Source: Ramicandelaber brevisporus (lineage: Eukaryota; Kickxellomycota; Ramicandelaberales; Ramicandelaberaceae). From it: a stretch of 64,000 nucleotides of DNA. Below the pieces are notes generated by a model. It did no database searches. It was not told the DNA's origin and was given only the letters and a program-made list of their open reading frames with translations. The first letter of the stretch is position 1. Every line of letters begins with the position of its first letter. The stretch lies in contig MU602694.1 in NCBI GenBank assembly GCA_025201865.1, positions 23,712-87,711 of the forward strand, read 5' to 3'. The position numbers were made by a program, and so were the translations under genes. Shown here piece after piece: positions 8,344 through 18,357 of this stretch.

Positions 8344-10266
8344 TTAATAAAGAACCAGCTCCAGTGTCCAAATCCGTCTCGACCACAAGCGAACCTCAAT
8401 TGGGTCAGCACAATTCTTCACATCAACATCCACCGTAAATCCATCCCACCAGCATTTGCGAGCCGGCTTCTTCCAGAACAAAACCAATTTCTGAGCAGCC
8501 AAAATCTGCTGAGTTTCACCAGTTGCTCTGAATGGCATGAATACCAAACTAGTCAACACGGAACGTTCAGGCTCGCGACGGCGACATCCCCAGACACTGT
8601 CGTTGTTGAAGCCGGAGGCACGCAGCATATCCATCAGCTGCTGCTCAACCTCAGGGTCTTTGCCAAAGTTCTCGCCGCGGGCTATGGCCTCACGCTGAGC
8701 ATCGAGAGTCTGCTCGAGAGCTTCAAAGACACGACGGCGGTTGAGAAGAGTGTTGGCGCATTCAGCACGGACATGGCGCATGGTGGTCTTACCGGTAGGA
8801 AGCGGGACTTGAGTCTCATCAGATCTAACAAGATACTCAGTAAAGAGATATCTAAGATCCGGATCAAGATACTCACCAGAGTCAGACTCTTCGGACGAGT
8901 TTCCACCGCCAGACGCAGCACCTGCATTGGTGGTGGTGGTAGTAGCAGTAGTGTTCTCAACAGCAGATGTAGTGCCGGTAGGGTTGGAAGCCGGAGATGA
9001 CATGGCTGAATCGGCTTGCTGCTGTTTCTGTTGCTGCTGCTGCTCCTGCTTTCTATTGATCAAGAACTGTTTGTACTGCATGTCCTCCAAGTCCTTGCGA
9101 GATAAAATCTGGTTTGAACCACGGCTCTTCTTCTTAACAACTGGGAAAAACTCCAATTCCTCACGCAGAACAACCACAACTTGCTTATCGAATAAGTTGC
9201 TCATTGCAATCTGTCCAAACATCTCATAGGTATTGTACATTGCACCCAGAGTGTGAGCTTCAGCACGAGAGGCTGCATAGGCTGCTGCACTGTCTTGGCC
9301 AGTAGCTGAGCCAGAGTCGCGACTATCAAACGATGAGCCAGAATAGGCAGACTCTGATGAGTATCCAAATGAACTGTTTGATGTGTAGTCATCTGTAGTG
9401 TATGAGGTGGCTGTGCCTGTTGAGCTAGTAAACCCACTCTCACTCTGATATGCGCTCATACTGCCCTCAGAGTCAATGTAGCTGCTAACAGTGCCAGCCG
9501 AAGTTGGCACAACAGCGCCAGTCTCGCCCGGGGCAGTAGCAGTAGCAGTTGCACCATCGGTGATGGCAGGAGCTGTGGTAGTAGCACCAGCAGTGGTACC
9601 AGCAGCACCAGTAGTAGCAGCAGTAGCAGTAGCAGCAGTATTAGAAGGAGAAGTTGGTGAGTTTTCAAAACCAGTGACACCCATGGTTCTATAGTCATTT
9701 CTGAAGGTTGAGCGGCCCTGATTTCTTGGAGCCAATCTGGACAATTGCAGATAAAAGTCCAGCATGTAACGCATCATGTCTGGGTGGAAATCTACATTAA
9801 CAACTTCCAAATCCTTCAGCTGCGCCAATCTGTTAATCTGCTCCTGATTCAATCCTTGCCAGCGGTCAACATCAACCATCCCTCCGGTTCCTTCTTTATC
9901 CCATCTGCCCAGGCGGAATCGCTCCAGCACCAGCTTCGGCGTCAAGATAAACGTATCAAACGATGAGTCGTACATGTAGGCAGGGTCAACAGATGGCAGC
10001 ATGCGTGCATAGAGCATCATGTCGCTGCGAGAGATGTTTTCGGACGCCTGCTTGTCCTCATCGGGAGAGGCCAGGTTGGGCAGAATATAAGTGGCAATCG
10101 AGTCTGGCAGACTGATGAGAATGTCGCTGGGAACGATAAACAGAGTGCGGCGAACGTTCAAAGCGTACACAGTAGGCATATTGCCAGCACCAACCGACTG
10201 GTAGAGACCAAAGTGGTTGATGTTGTGCACCTGTTGTACCGACGTGATGACGTTCTGGGTCGACAT
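8344..10266 (-). CDS. Fungal protein of unknown function, possible BTB/T1-like N terminus
   Basis: A 640-residue protein. Residues 30-65 (YALNVRRTLFIVPSDILISL then a YILPN strand) resemble the opening of a BTB/T1 fold, and DTFILTPKLVLERFR follows. The middle is a long Ala/Thr/Gly then Ser/Tyr low-complexity region (about 190-335). A second ordered block (about 340-420) has VVVLREELEFFPV and a Gln run. The last third (about 470-640) is ordered and contains RRREPERSVLTSLVFM, KARKCWWDG-like (ARKCWWDG) and a C-terminal RLWSRRIWTLELVL. A tryptophan-rich end of that kind I associate, weakly, with fungal BTB proteins such as yeast YLR108C/YDR132C. The function is unknown. A GTGAGT donor-like sequence just upstream (near 10322 on the minus strand) with an acceptor about 50 bases later could mark a 5'-UTR intron. 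Confidence 0.6.
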   Translation of the reverse strand: MSTQNVITSVQQVHNINHFGLYQSVGAGNMPTVYALNVRRTLFIVPSDILISLPDSIATYILPNLASPDEDKQASENISRSDMMLYARMLPSVDPAYMYDSSFDTFILTPKLVLERFRLGRWDKEGTGGMVDVDRWQGLNQEQINRLAQLKDLEVVNVDFHPDMMRYMLDFYLQLSRLAPRNQGRSTFRNDYRTMGVTGFENSPTSPSNTAATATAATTGAAGTTAGATTTAPAITDGATATATAPGETGAVVPTSAGTVSSYIDSEGSMSAYQSESGFTSSTGTATSYTTDDYTSNSSFGYSSESAYSGSSFDSRDSGSATGQDSAAAYAASRAEAHTLGAMYNTYEMFGQIAMSNLFDKQVVVVLREELEFFPVVKKKSRGSNQILSRKDLEDMQYKQFLINRKQEQQQQQKQQQADSAMSSPASNPTGTTSAVENTTATTTTTNAGAASGGGNSSEESDSGEYLDPDLRYLFTEYLVRSDETQVPLPTGKTTMRHVRAECANTLLNRRRVFEALEQTLDAQREAIARGENFGKDPEVEQQLMDMLRASGFNNDSVWGCRRREPERSVLTSLVFMPFRATGETQQILAAQKLVLFWKKPARKCWWDGFTVDVDVKNCADPIEVRLWSRRIWTLELVLY

Positions 10267-10349
10267 CTTGTGCGAGCTGTGGGTGGTTTGTATAGTGTCC
10301 TAGAGAAGAGGGGGGATACTCACGCTGTCTGCTGTGCCTGCTACTGATA

Positions 10350-10385
<36 letters not shown>

Positions 10386-10973
10386 TGCACGATGAAGGCA
10401 GGGACAACGTTCCTGAAAGGTAGAGGAGTAGAGAGGAGGTTAGACGAGTGCCAACGTCGATCGAGCAGTAAAGACTTGTAAACAAAGATACTACCTTCGA
10501 CGACAGTTCCTCAATAACAAAGGCAATAACAAAAACAAAAGACAGCTGCTGTTGCTACTACCGCTACTGTTGTTATTGCTATTGCTATTGTTGTTGTTGC
10601 TTGTTGTTGTGGATGCTGCTAGTGCTGTTGTTTGAAGAATGAAAAAGAGAAAAAGTGGTGATTACAGGAGAGGGCGGTGCACAAGCTGCAAAAAATGGCC
10701 TGAGAGAGAGAGACAGAGAAAGAGAGAGAATGTAGTGAACTGGGGCACGCCCAACTCTCACTCTCTCTTGTTCATTCACTCTTGCTCTCACACAGCCTAA
10801 TGAAAGGCGCAAACCAAAAGAAGCAACACCGATGTTGCTGATGCTGTCAAGTTTCAAAAATGGGCAAAAGAGCCATCAAAAAGAGCACATGATTTGATGG
10901 CTGGATCTCACTTTGCCATGGTTTTTTTATTGACTTTTTTGTTTAATGAAGGAAAAGGCAGGTTTATACCGCT
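10267..10973. other. Intergenic region with CTG/CAG-rich tracts
   Basis: This separates two minus-strand genes. It contains GTT/GCT triplet tracts (10345-10390 and 10545-10630) and a GA-rich tract near 10700. The part next to 10266 is probably its leader. Frames here are repeat-driven and carry no recognisable domain. Confidence 0.4.
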
Positions 10974-11897
10974 TTAAGCAATCAAGCTGTCAGCGTATCG
11001 CAGAATGGCTTCAACTGTCATTTCCCAGCCAGTACCATGTCGATCCTTGACATAGTAGCACCAATCCCGATGCTCAAACTCTACATTCAGCTGACTGTCA
11101 GCAGCACTGTCGAATATCCACAGTGCAACCCTTCTTGAGCACATTTCACATCGCAACACACTCTTGGTTGCAAAGTCGGCTATTGGTTGCCATCCAAACA
11201 CAGCCAAAAGCAAAGCAGCGCCGCGGGCATTGCTGCCGTTGACCGGAAACGTCAATGCGGCCGTTCTGTCTGGATACTCGCGCTCACAGATTGTCCTCAG
11301 AGAGCCTGCCAAAAGGTCAAGCTGGTCTGCGGAGATACTGGAGGTGGCATGAAACTGCAGCTGAGCTTGGCTCGATAATGCCGTGTAAAGCGACCACCAT
11401 TGCTCGACAAACGCAGCGATGAGCTTTCTCGGCAATACTGCGATCGTTGCTGGTAAGCTGTATAGCCGATCTGACGATGGATTGGCTCGCCACGGACATC
11501 TCAACTGGTGACTCTCTGTGAGTATTCTTCTCACACCATCTACGTCTGTTGAATCATTGTCAACGATCAATGCCTCGCCACATGTCTCGCAGCGCAGTGT
11601 TCTGGGACCATCAACGTCATCATTGTCGTCTTGTGTCGAGCACTGCCATCCGAACAATGCGCATAGCACTGGATCAAATTCTATAGGCTGAGTTGCCCAT
11701 CGTGCGACTGTGAATGATGCTATTCTGGAAAGAAGATCGTCGCGGCTCCGTGGGTTGTGCTTGCTGTACGCGATCGGGTGGCGATCTAGCTGCAGTCGCT
11801 TCGCGGCTACACTGTCGTCGTCATTGTCACGGCCAGCTTCCTTGTTTGGGCTGGCGACGGCTGATGTCGGCAGATCTCCTGCTGTTGGTCTTTTCAT
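10974..11897 (-). CDS. C3HC-type zinc-finger protein of the ZC3HC1/NIPA-Rsm1 family
   Basis: The protein is 307 residues from MKRPTAGDLP; an in-frame ATG at 12002 would add 35 residues without family resemblance. The first domain has the family pattern: NPRSRDDLLSRIASF, ARWATQPIEFDPVLCALFGW, then RCETCGEAL and an H-x3-C pair in HQLRCPW. A second repeat-like module near the C terminus (LLLAVFGWQPI, RCEMCSRRVALW, EFEHRDWCYYV) matches the Rsm1-like half. Known members are nuclear: human ZC3HC1 sits at the nuclear-pore basket, and fission yeast Rsm1 and budding yeast Pml39 act in mRNA export or retention. A nuclear-pore or mRNA-surveillance role is therefore likely by family. The pairing of both zinc modules makes the assignment fairly firm. 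Confidence 0.8.
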   Translation of the reverse strand: MKRPTAGDLPTSAVASPNKEAGRDNDDDSVAAKRLQLDRHPIAYSKHNPRSRDDLLSRIASFTVARWATQPIEFDPVLCALFGWQCSTQDDNDDVDGPRTLRCETCGEALIVDNDSTDVDGVRRILTESHQLRCPWRANPSSDRLYSLPATIAVLPRKLIAAFVEQWWSLYTALSSQAQLQFHATSSISADQLDLLAGSLRTICEREYPDRTAALTFPVNGSNARGAALLLAVFGWQPIADFATKSVLRCEMCSRRVALWIFDSAADSQLNVEFEHRDWCYYVKDRHGTGWEMTVEAILRYADSLIA

Positions 11898-12439
11898 CTT
11901 TATTTGTTTTTGTTTGGTGCTTGTTCTGAGAACAAACTTTACCAAACCATCCGCTCTATTGTTAGGGATACTAATCGCAGTCTTTGAAACGATTGCATGC
12001 AATTGTCCACAGTCTTGCTGTTGTTCCCTAATATCGATATCAAACTACACTAACAATATTTATTGCCAGCATTACAAACTTATCCCTTTTAATATCTGTT
12101 TCATCAGAGTATTCATTTGAATGGTTTGCGCTTTTGCATGGTTTACACCGCATGAATGCCATGCGACTTTTTCCATCTCCTCCGTGTATACATATCACAG
12201 GAGTACAAGATGTCCCAAAATACAAACGAAACAGCTTCTTTTTCTTATCTTGAGCACATTGTATTCGATTGCGATATACCGCAGTTCTTGCAGAGCATCG
12301 ATTAAATAGACCTGCATTAATCAAGAGAGGAGAGCAAACAGAAGCATGTGTCTATTGTCATGTGCATTGCCCACGCGGCTCGTATGTCACACTGGCGGCG
12401 CCTTGTATTCGTGGCACGATGCACAAGTCGGACATGCAA

Positions 12440-12471
<32 letters not shown>

Positions 12472-14396
12472 ACAACAACAACAGCAACAATGGCAACAAC
12501 AAAAACGTGCCTACACAATGCAACCAAGTACACGATCCAATTTGACCACGATGACACAACTGTGTTCTGACCGATGTCTTACTTTTTGTTTTGTTTCCAA
12601 GTGGACAGACTCAGTCAGACCAAGAATGTCGAACTTTCTTTCGAGATGATATCAAAACAACGTCATCCAGATGTGAAGGGAAAGGGCATGGTGAGTTCCA
12701 AGTTGAGACGATTTCGAATGCAACTTGTGCAGTTCATCCCATTCGCGATCAAACTTTCGAATGGCGCTAGCTCTACTCTGTCGATACGAGCCGCGAATCC
12801 TCTTTCGCACTGATCAAAGTCAATCGATGTGAAACCAAAATGGTGTTGCCAATGTAGTGTAACCAAAAAAAGCAACGTAATGCCGAGTGGCTTTACTGGA
12901 CATTCAGTGATCGAGGAAGAAAAGAAAAAGAAAAAGAAAAGAAAAACAAGATGAATGTGGCCTGATCTGTCTTTTTATTTTACTGACGTGCATCTAATAC
13001 GGCTGTAGCTACCACTGCTTCTTATCGATAAATGGTTGACCTGTGGATTAATTACCATTGTATGTTGCCCCACCCACCCCCCAAATGGCGTTCGCAGCTA
13101 TCATTTGTGGTGCAATATTTGGGTACAATACATACCCGTCGGGTACTCTCTTCCCCCAAGCCGTGACCCAGATGGTGCCACCGGTTTCAAACACAACGGC
13201 CTAAATGAGATTTTTTTATAATTAGCTCTAAAACACTTGTGGCCATGAGTTGAAGCTTTTACCCACGTCTTCTCCCTCCCTCCCCCGAACCATGCTTCTT
13301 TTGGTGTCTAAAAAGACAAAAGAGTAAAGTAGACGCTGTATCACACTCGGATCAAGACTGTCTTCGGCGTTAGTGTGAGGATTGGGATAGTATCGTGTCA
13401 TCGTTCGCCAGCTCGACTAGACGGAGAGACTGATTGGCAGCAGCAGCAAGCAACCTACCGAGCCTTGTGAGAGGGCAGGGAGGGGGAAAGTGAAGCACGC
13501 TGCATGCACACACACACACACACACCATACGCCGTTCTTTCGCTCTCTCGTAAGACATGGGGGAGCATGTCGTGGGTGCGGCCTGTCACTTTTGACTGTC
13601 CTACCATATTTTGTGTCTCTTTGGATCAGTAACGACATCGATTAGCACAAAATATTGCGCCGCTCATACATACATAACACATACACGCACACCACCTCTC
13701 GCCACCCTTCCTTCCTTCCTCACTCCCTCTCTCTTTCTTTGTTTCTCTGTTTCTCTCTCTCTCACTTATTTTCCAATCTTCCACGAGAGCAATACACACC
13801 TATCCTCACCAATACAAAAAGGCAATCGGCCGCACGCTGTCTTGCTCTCTTCTTTGCTCGCGTGGCATCCATCATCTATCGATCTTTTTTTCTTTCTACA
13901 TTACGACACATACTTTTTTCGGCGTGCATACTCCACCCACCCGCACACACACACATACAAACACGCCATCCTTTTCTGTTTCTTACCTCGTGGCTTCGAC
14001 CCGGCACACCAGCAGGTATAAATATTGATTATATTTTCTATCCAATTCCTCTTTCTCTTTCTCTTTCTTTGTCTCTTTTTCATTGGCAACTTTATCTTCA
14101 TCCCATTTTTGCACACTTGCTTCAGCCTTCCCGATTATCTATCTATCCATCCATCCATCTACATATCTATCTACATATCTATCTCTCATCTATCTATCAA
14201 TCAATCAATTCGTCAATCACAGTTGGTTGTCAAAAGTGGCACATTTTCCGTGTTTTGTCTCTTTGTCTCTTTTGTTTTGCTTTGTTTCTTTTCTTTTCGG
14301 CTTTGACTCTGCTGTTGTTGCTGTTGTTGCTGTTGTTTTGTTATTGTTGTTGTGTGTCTCGGATCATCTCAGGGGTTAAAAGAACGGGAAGCACGA
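11898..14396. other. 2.5-kb divergent intergenic region, repeats and unresolved short frames
   Basis: This region lies between divergently transcribed genes. It contains an in-phase CAA/CAG run (12437-12489), a CA run (13506-13525), a CT-rich tract (13680-13765) and an ATCT-type tetranucleotide tract (14135-14208). Short frames such as 12574-12813 (79 codons) and 12210-12305 (31 codons) look more protein-like than the rest, but I find no domain and no clear splice solution. The 3' part is likely the long leader of the gene at 14397. A GTATAA donor-like site near 14014 and TCTCAG near 14371 could bound a leader intron. Confidence 0.35.
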
Positions 14397-17300
14397 ATGT
14401 TGTTATTAGCCTTGCATTCTTCCTCTGTTCCAGAACAGCAGCAACAGCATCAAAAACACTCCACTTCCTCGCCACTCTTTATGGAGACTCTGTCAACTGC
14501 TGCTGCTGCATCTACTGCTGCAGCCGCAGCAACCTCGAGCCCCCTATTAATGCCAGCAGCGGCAGCGGTAGCAGCCAAGTCACCGGCGTACCGACTCATT
14601 TCGCCTTTGGCATCCTCCTCAACCAAAGTCAATAGCAGTGGCAGTCGCCGAGTTGTGCTCAAAAAGCCAACAACCGTTGTCACCGCCACTGCGAACAGCG
14701 TTCCCCATCAGGCGTCTTCCACCGCAACCAGGCCATCGCCATTATCATCATCACCAGGGTTGATGGATACTGATAAGCAGCGTCGGGTTGTTGATGGTGC
14801 AGATTTGGCTCATGCCACCACCGCGATCCGGCACGATGGCGACACTGACGTTGCCAGTGTTGTTGGGCAAAGTATTCCGCAACCATTGGTTGGGTCAGTG
14901 GCGGGATATCTGAATCGATCGATCAATATCGATTTTAACGGATCTGCTCATTTAAAGACATCGACAAAGGCGATGGTCTCTCGCGCAACCACCCGCCCAC
15001 GAGTCAACACCAACTCCAACTCCAACTCCAACAGCAATATCAATAGCATTAACAAGAGCATTAACAAGACTTCTTCTCCCGTCACGTCACCTCCCAAGAC
15101 AGCAACTTCAATTTTTTGTGCCACCTTCGGTTCGGAATCTCAACCTCCCGCTGACAAACTCACACAAACAACAGCCACAACAACACCACCACCATTATCA
15201 TTACCACCAACTGTACCAAACAACAACAACAACAGTCAGCTCGCAGTTCTCACGACTCCATACATAAACGGCAAGCGCAGCAACAACAGTAATCCACTGT
15301 CCACTTTTACAAACAACAGTGACAAACATCTCCAAGCAGTGACAACAGCAAAAGCAACAGCAACAACAACGGCAACAGTAGCAACAACGGCGGTTCAACA
15401 GGCTTCTTCTTCTTCCACGGTACCAGGTAGATATATCCCACGCAGAGTGTCAGCCCCAACTCAGCCCCCGGACATGCTCACTGCTGTTGCGCCGACCATG
15501 GTTGTATCTCCACCGCCCTCTTCTTCCCCCACCTCGCTGCAGCAACACTCCACAAACAACAGTGCGTACAGCTACACGCAGTCCATCTACACACTGCGTC
15601 CACAGTATCGACTGCAGAAGCCACAGCTGTCCAAGCTGGCTGCATCTGTGTCTTCGCTACCTCCAGAGTCCCCGTCAGCGCCGGTCGTTCGCAAGAATTC
15701 CGGCGAAGTTGTGAGACCAGTGCTCAAGAAGGCTTCTTCGTCAACTATCACCCGTGCAGCACCACTACCACCAGCTCTCACAATCTCACCATCAGCTCTG
15801 CCCATCTCAACCTCGACTCTGGCACTGCCAAACCATGACGTGACCAGCCTGGCCAATCCACCGGCCGGCGCACCACTGTCAGCACCAGTGACACCACAAA
15901 GGTCTAATGTTGACGTTTATGGACAGCAGCTGACTCCCAAAAATGTGCGATTCAGTGACACTCGGCTTGAGTTGATCAAGCGATTCCACAAGCGCTCAGC
16001 ACCAGAGCAGATTGCATTCACTGATGAATCTTCGTCCACAGATAGCAGTGAGGATGAGGATGATGGCGGCAGTGACCGCGATGAGGAGGAGGATGAAGAT
16101 GGCTTGGCTAGTGATTCATTCTACAGTAGTGGTAGCAGCAGCAGTGATTGTACTATCACTTCAAATAGCGCTCATGCTGTAGCTGAATTGCTTCGACTCG
16201 GCGACTTGGGTGTCGACACAACTGGGGATGATGATGCAGATGATGCGCCATTCATGGTTGGCTCACCTCGCATTGCATCGACTTCGGCTCATGGCCGCGC
16301 GCCGTCTCCACCACTGGCATTCTCAAAGGGCAAGAATGGATTAATCGCACTCCAGCAAACTGCAGGCCATGGTAGATACTCATCGCTCCCCCATCTCCAT
16401 CGCCGGCGATTATTGTGCGAACTCACCAACTTCCCACCGCCAGCTGTTGTCTCAATGCAGCTTGCAATCAGTCGCGAAACTCCACCGCCTCCCGTTGTAG
16501 TTGAGAATGTGCGTCTAAAGGCCGAGCGCCGTCCAACCCCGCCACGCACTCATTCCCAACATCATTCTCAACAGCAACAGCAACAGCAACAGCATTCTCA
16601 GCAGCAACACAATCAGCAAGAAGCACAGTGCAGCTGTTGGATCCATCAGCGTCGGTATACATTGGTCGGAAATGTCCGCGTGCTCAACATGGCATATCAC
16701 AAAAATGTAACAGTCCGCCACACTTTTGATGCTTGGAAAACTGTTCATGATCACAACGCACCATTCCATGAGACCATTGCATCCAAATCAGCCATCTATG
16801 ACGATGAATATGGATATCCAGTTTACAATGGCCACCAACAGCAACAGCAGAATCAGCGCAACCAACTCCATGACCAGCCCAAGTACGGATTGGATCGCTT
16901 CAGATTTGAAATTGATGTTACTGATCAAGCCTGCAAGGCATTCAACACTGGTATGAACAGCAAGTCTTCATCATCAGCAACAACAGCGGCAGCATCGGCA
17001 TCAGCATCATCGACACAAGTGCAGCCGCTGGTCATCTCATTGGCTATCCGATACCAGGTGGCTGGTCAAGAGTTCTGGGACAACAACAGTGGCCAAAACT
17101 ACCGCCTGTCCATCTTCCCAACCAAGACAGTCACTTTGGCATCAGCCATCGCACCTGCATCTGCCTCCAGTTTACCCAGTGCATCTGCTGCACCTGTTGC
17201 CAAGACATCGCCATCAACCAGCCCACTGGGGACTGGCAGCTTGCCTCGAGCTAGCTCTGCCGACTCGTTTTTGCACTCTGAGTCGCCATCAGTGTCGCCT

Positions 17301-17870
17301 GGCTCCAAGAATGCTGTGTTGACCAAGCGCTATAGTTTTGCTGATTCGCTGAGCCGCTCCACCCACAGCTACGATAGTCTCGCCTATTTGCCACCGTATC
17401 AACCGTCTCGCTCTGTGTCTCTCACAAGCCCCGTGTCACCAAGCCCATCGTCATCTGCTCTGGCCACATTCGCTTTAGGCTCAAGTATTGATCACACAAA
17501 GCCTCTCAATGATTCCGATGGCAGCGGTGATGAATGCCCAACGCCGCCCGATCTGACTCAATCACCGCCGAGCAGCAGTGGAGGTACTTCGCCGCCCAGC
17601 GATGATGAATCAGCCAATCCTGCTGACAAGTCTGCCAGTCGCAGTGTAGTTATTGTCAAGAACAATAGTGCCCAGCTTCCCCATCGCTCTTCTGCAACTG
17701 CCACCAGCGCCGAGAGTAGCGGGTTTGGCAATATCCCGGCGTCATGGCTTAACTGCAGCGGTGCTTCAGAGTTAGTTGAGCCATCAGCACCGCTGTATCA
17801 GCAGGACCATCATCAAAACCAGCATTCTGCTTATGGATTTGGCTTCCACCCTTCATCCTTTACATACTAA
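14397..17870 (+). CDS. CBM21 glycogen-targeting regulatory subunit of protein phosphatase 1
   Basis: This 1157-residue protein has the signature features of PP1 glycogen-targeting subunits (yeast Gac1/Pig1, mammalian PPP1R3). It has an RVxF-type PP1 docking motif, KNVRFSD (about residue 515), and a downstream CBM21 carbohydrate-binding module (about 765-905). The CBM21 core is KNVTVRHTFDAW, then DRFRFEIDV, then LVISLAIRYQVAGQEFWDNN and QNYRLSI. The rest is low complexity: Ala-rich N terminus, Asn/Ser runs, poly-Gln/His near 730 and acidic patches (about 545-570). By family it recruits PP1 to glycogen to dephosphorylate glycogen synthase and phosphorylase. The open frame runs upstream to a GTG; the first ATG is 14397, and a second at 14481 is possible. 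Confidence 0.9.
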   Translation: MLLLALHSSSVPEQQQQHQKHSTSSPLFMETLSTAAAASTAAAAATSSPLLMPAAAAVAAKSPAYRLISPLASSSTKVNSSGSRRVVLKKPTTVVTATANSVPHQASSTATRPSPLSSSPGLMDTDKQRRVVDGADLAHATTAIRHDGDTDVASVVGQSIPQPLVGSVAGYLNRSINIDFNGSAHLKTSTKAMVSRATTRPRVNTNSNSNSNSNINSINKSINKTSSPVTSPPKTATSIFCATFGSESQPPADKLTQTTATTTPPPLSLPPTVPNNNNNSQLAVLTTPYINGKRSNNSNPLSTFTNNSDKHLQAVTTAKATATTTATVATTAVQQASSSSTVPGRYIPRRVSAPTQPPDMLTAVAPTMVVSPPPSSSPTSLQQHSTNNSAYSYTQSIYTLRPQYRLQKPQLSKLAASVSSLPPESPSAPVVRKNSGEVVRPVLKKASSSTITRAAPLPPALTISPSALPISTSTLALPNHDVTSLANPPAGAPLSAPVTPQRSNVDVYGQQLTPKNVRFSDTRLELIKRFHKRSAPEQIAFTDESSSTDSSEDEDDGGSDRDEEEDEDGLASDSFYSSGSSSSDCTITSNSAHAVAELLRLGDLGVDTTGDDDADDAPFMVGSPRIASTSAHGRAPSPPLAFSKGKNGLIALQQTAGHGRYSSLPHLHRRRLLCELTNFPPPAVVSMQLAISRETPPPPVVVENVRLKAERRPTPPRTHSQHHSQQQQQQQQHSQQQHNQQEAQCSCWIHQRRYTLVGNVRVLNMAYHKNVTVRHTFDAWKTVHDHNAPFHETIASKSAIYDDEYGYPVYNGHQQQQQNQRNQLHDQPKYGLDRFRFEIDVTDQACKAFNTGMNSKSSSSATTAAASASASSTQVQPLVISLAIRYQVAGQEFWDNNSGQNYRLSIFPTKTVTLASAIAPASASSLPSASAAPVAKTSPSTSPLGTGSLPRASSADSFLHSESPSVSPGSKNAVLTKRYSFADSLSRSTHSYDSLAYLPPYQPSRSVSLTSPVSPSPSSSALATFALGSSIDHTKPLNDSDGSGDECPTPPDLTQSPPSSSGGTSPPSDDESANPADKSASRSVVIVKNNSAQLPHRSSATATSAESSGFGNIPASWLNCSGASELVEPSAPLYQQDHHQNQHSAYGFGFHPSSFTY

Positions 17871-18357
17871 CTACAATCACGTCCTCCCCCTCCCTCAGTC
17901 TCGCTCCTTTCCGTATCTTATTTATTTTTACTTGCGCCACTTCCGTCCCGTCCTCCGTTTATTCAGTCTCTCTTCACGCCTTTCGCTCACTCTCACCCTT
18001 AATTTGCGCTCGATACATAGCTTCAGACCCATTAGCTCCCCTCCTCTCTCTCTCCCGCCAATCTTCAGTGCCTGTAACAATATCAATCCTTTCATCAATT
18101 TATCAATCAACCAACCAATCCGAAGTTTCAACTTTACCAATTTTACTATTCAACTCATCCATTATTTATACTTTATTTCAAAAAATACTGTGTTTCCGTT
18201 AACCGCTTAATAAACTAGTATGAGCGAATGTGAGCGAATGTGAACATTGAAAGTAATTGAACCGAAAGGAAAATATTATTAAAAAAAACCAAATCTAACG
18301 ACGTAAGTTTAGGAATAGAAAAGTGTGTGTGAAATATAATTGTCAATCTGTTTCTTT
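17871..18357. other. Intergenic region between convergent genes
   Basis: AT-rich to CT-rich sequence containing both 3' ends. A short exact repeat (ATGAGCGAATGTGAGCGAATGTGA) lies at about 18220-18243. No gene is seen. Confidence 0.4.

Noticed and set aside
12269-12649. 126-codon poly-Gln plus-strand frame
   Set aside because: Half is a CAA/CAG run and the other frames are open across it as well; no domain.
13611-14635. Plus-strand Ser/Leu/Phe/His-rich frames up to 326 codons
   Set aside because: They translate CT, CA and ATCT simple repeats in the leader of the CBM21 gene.
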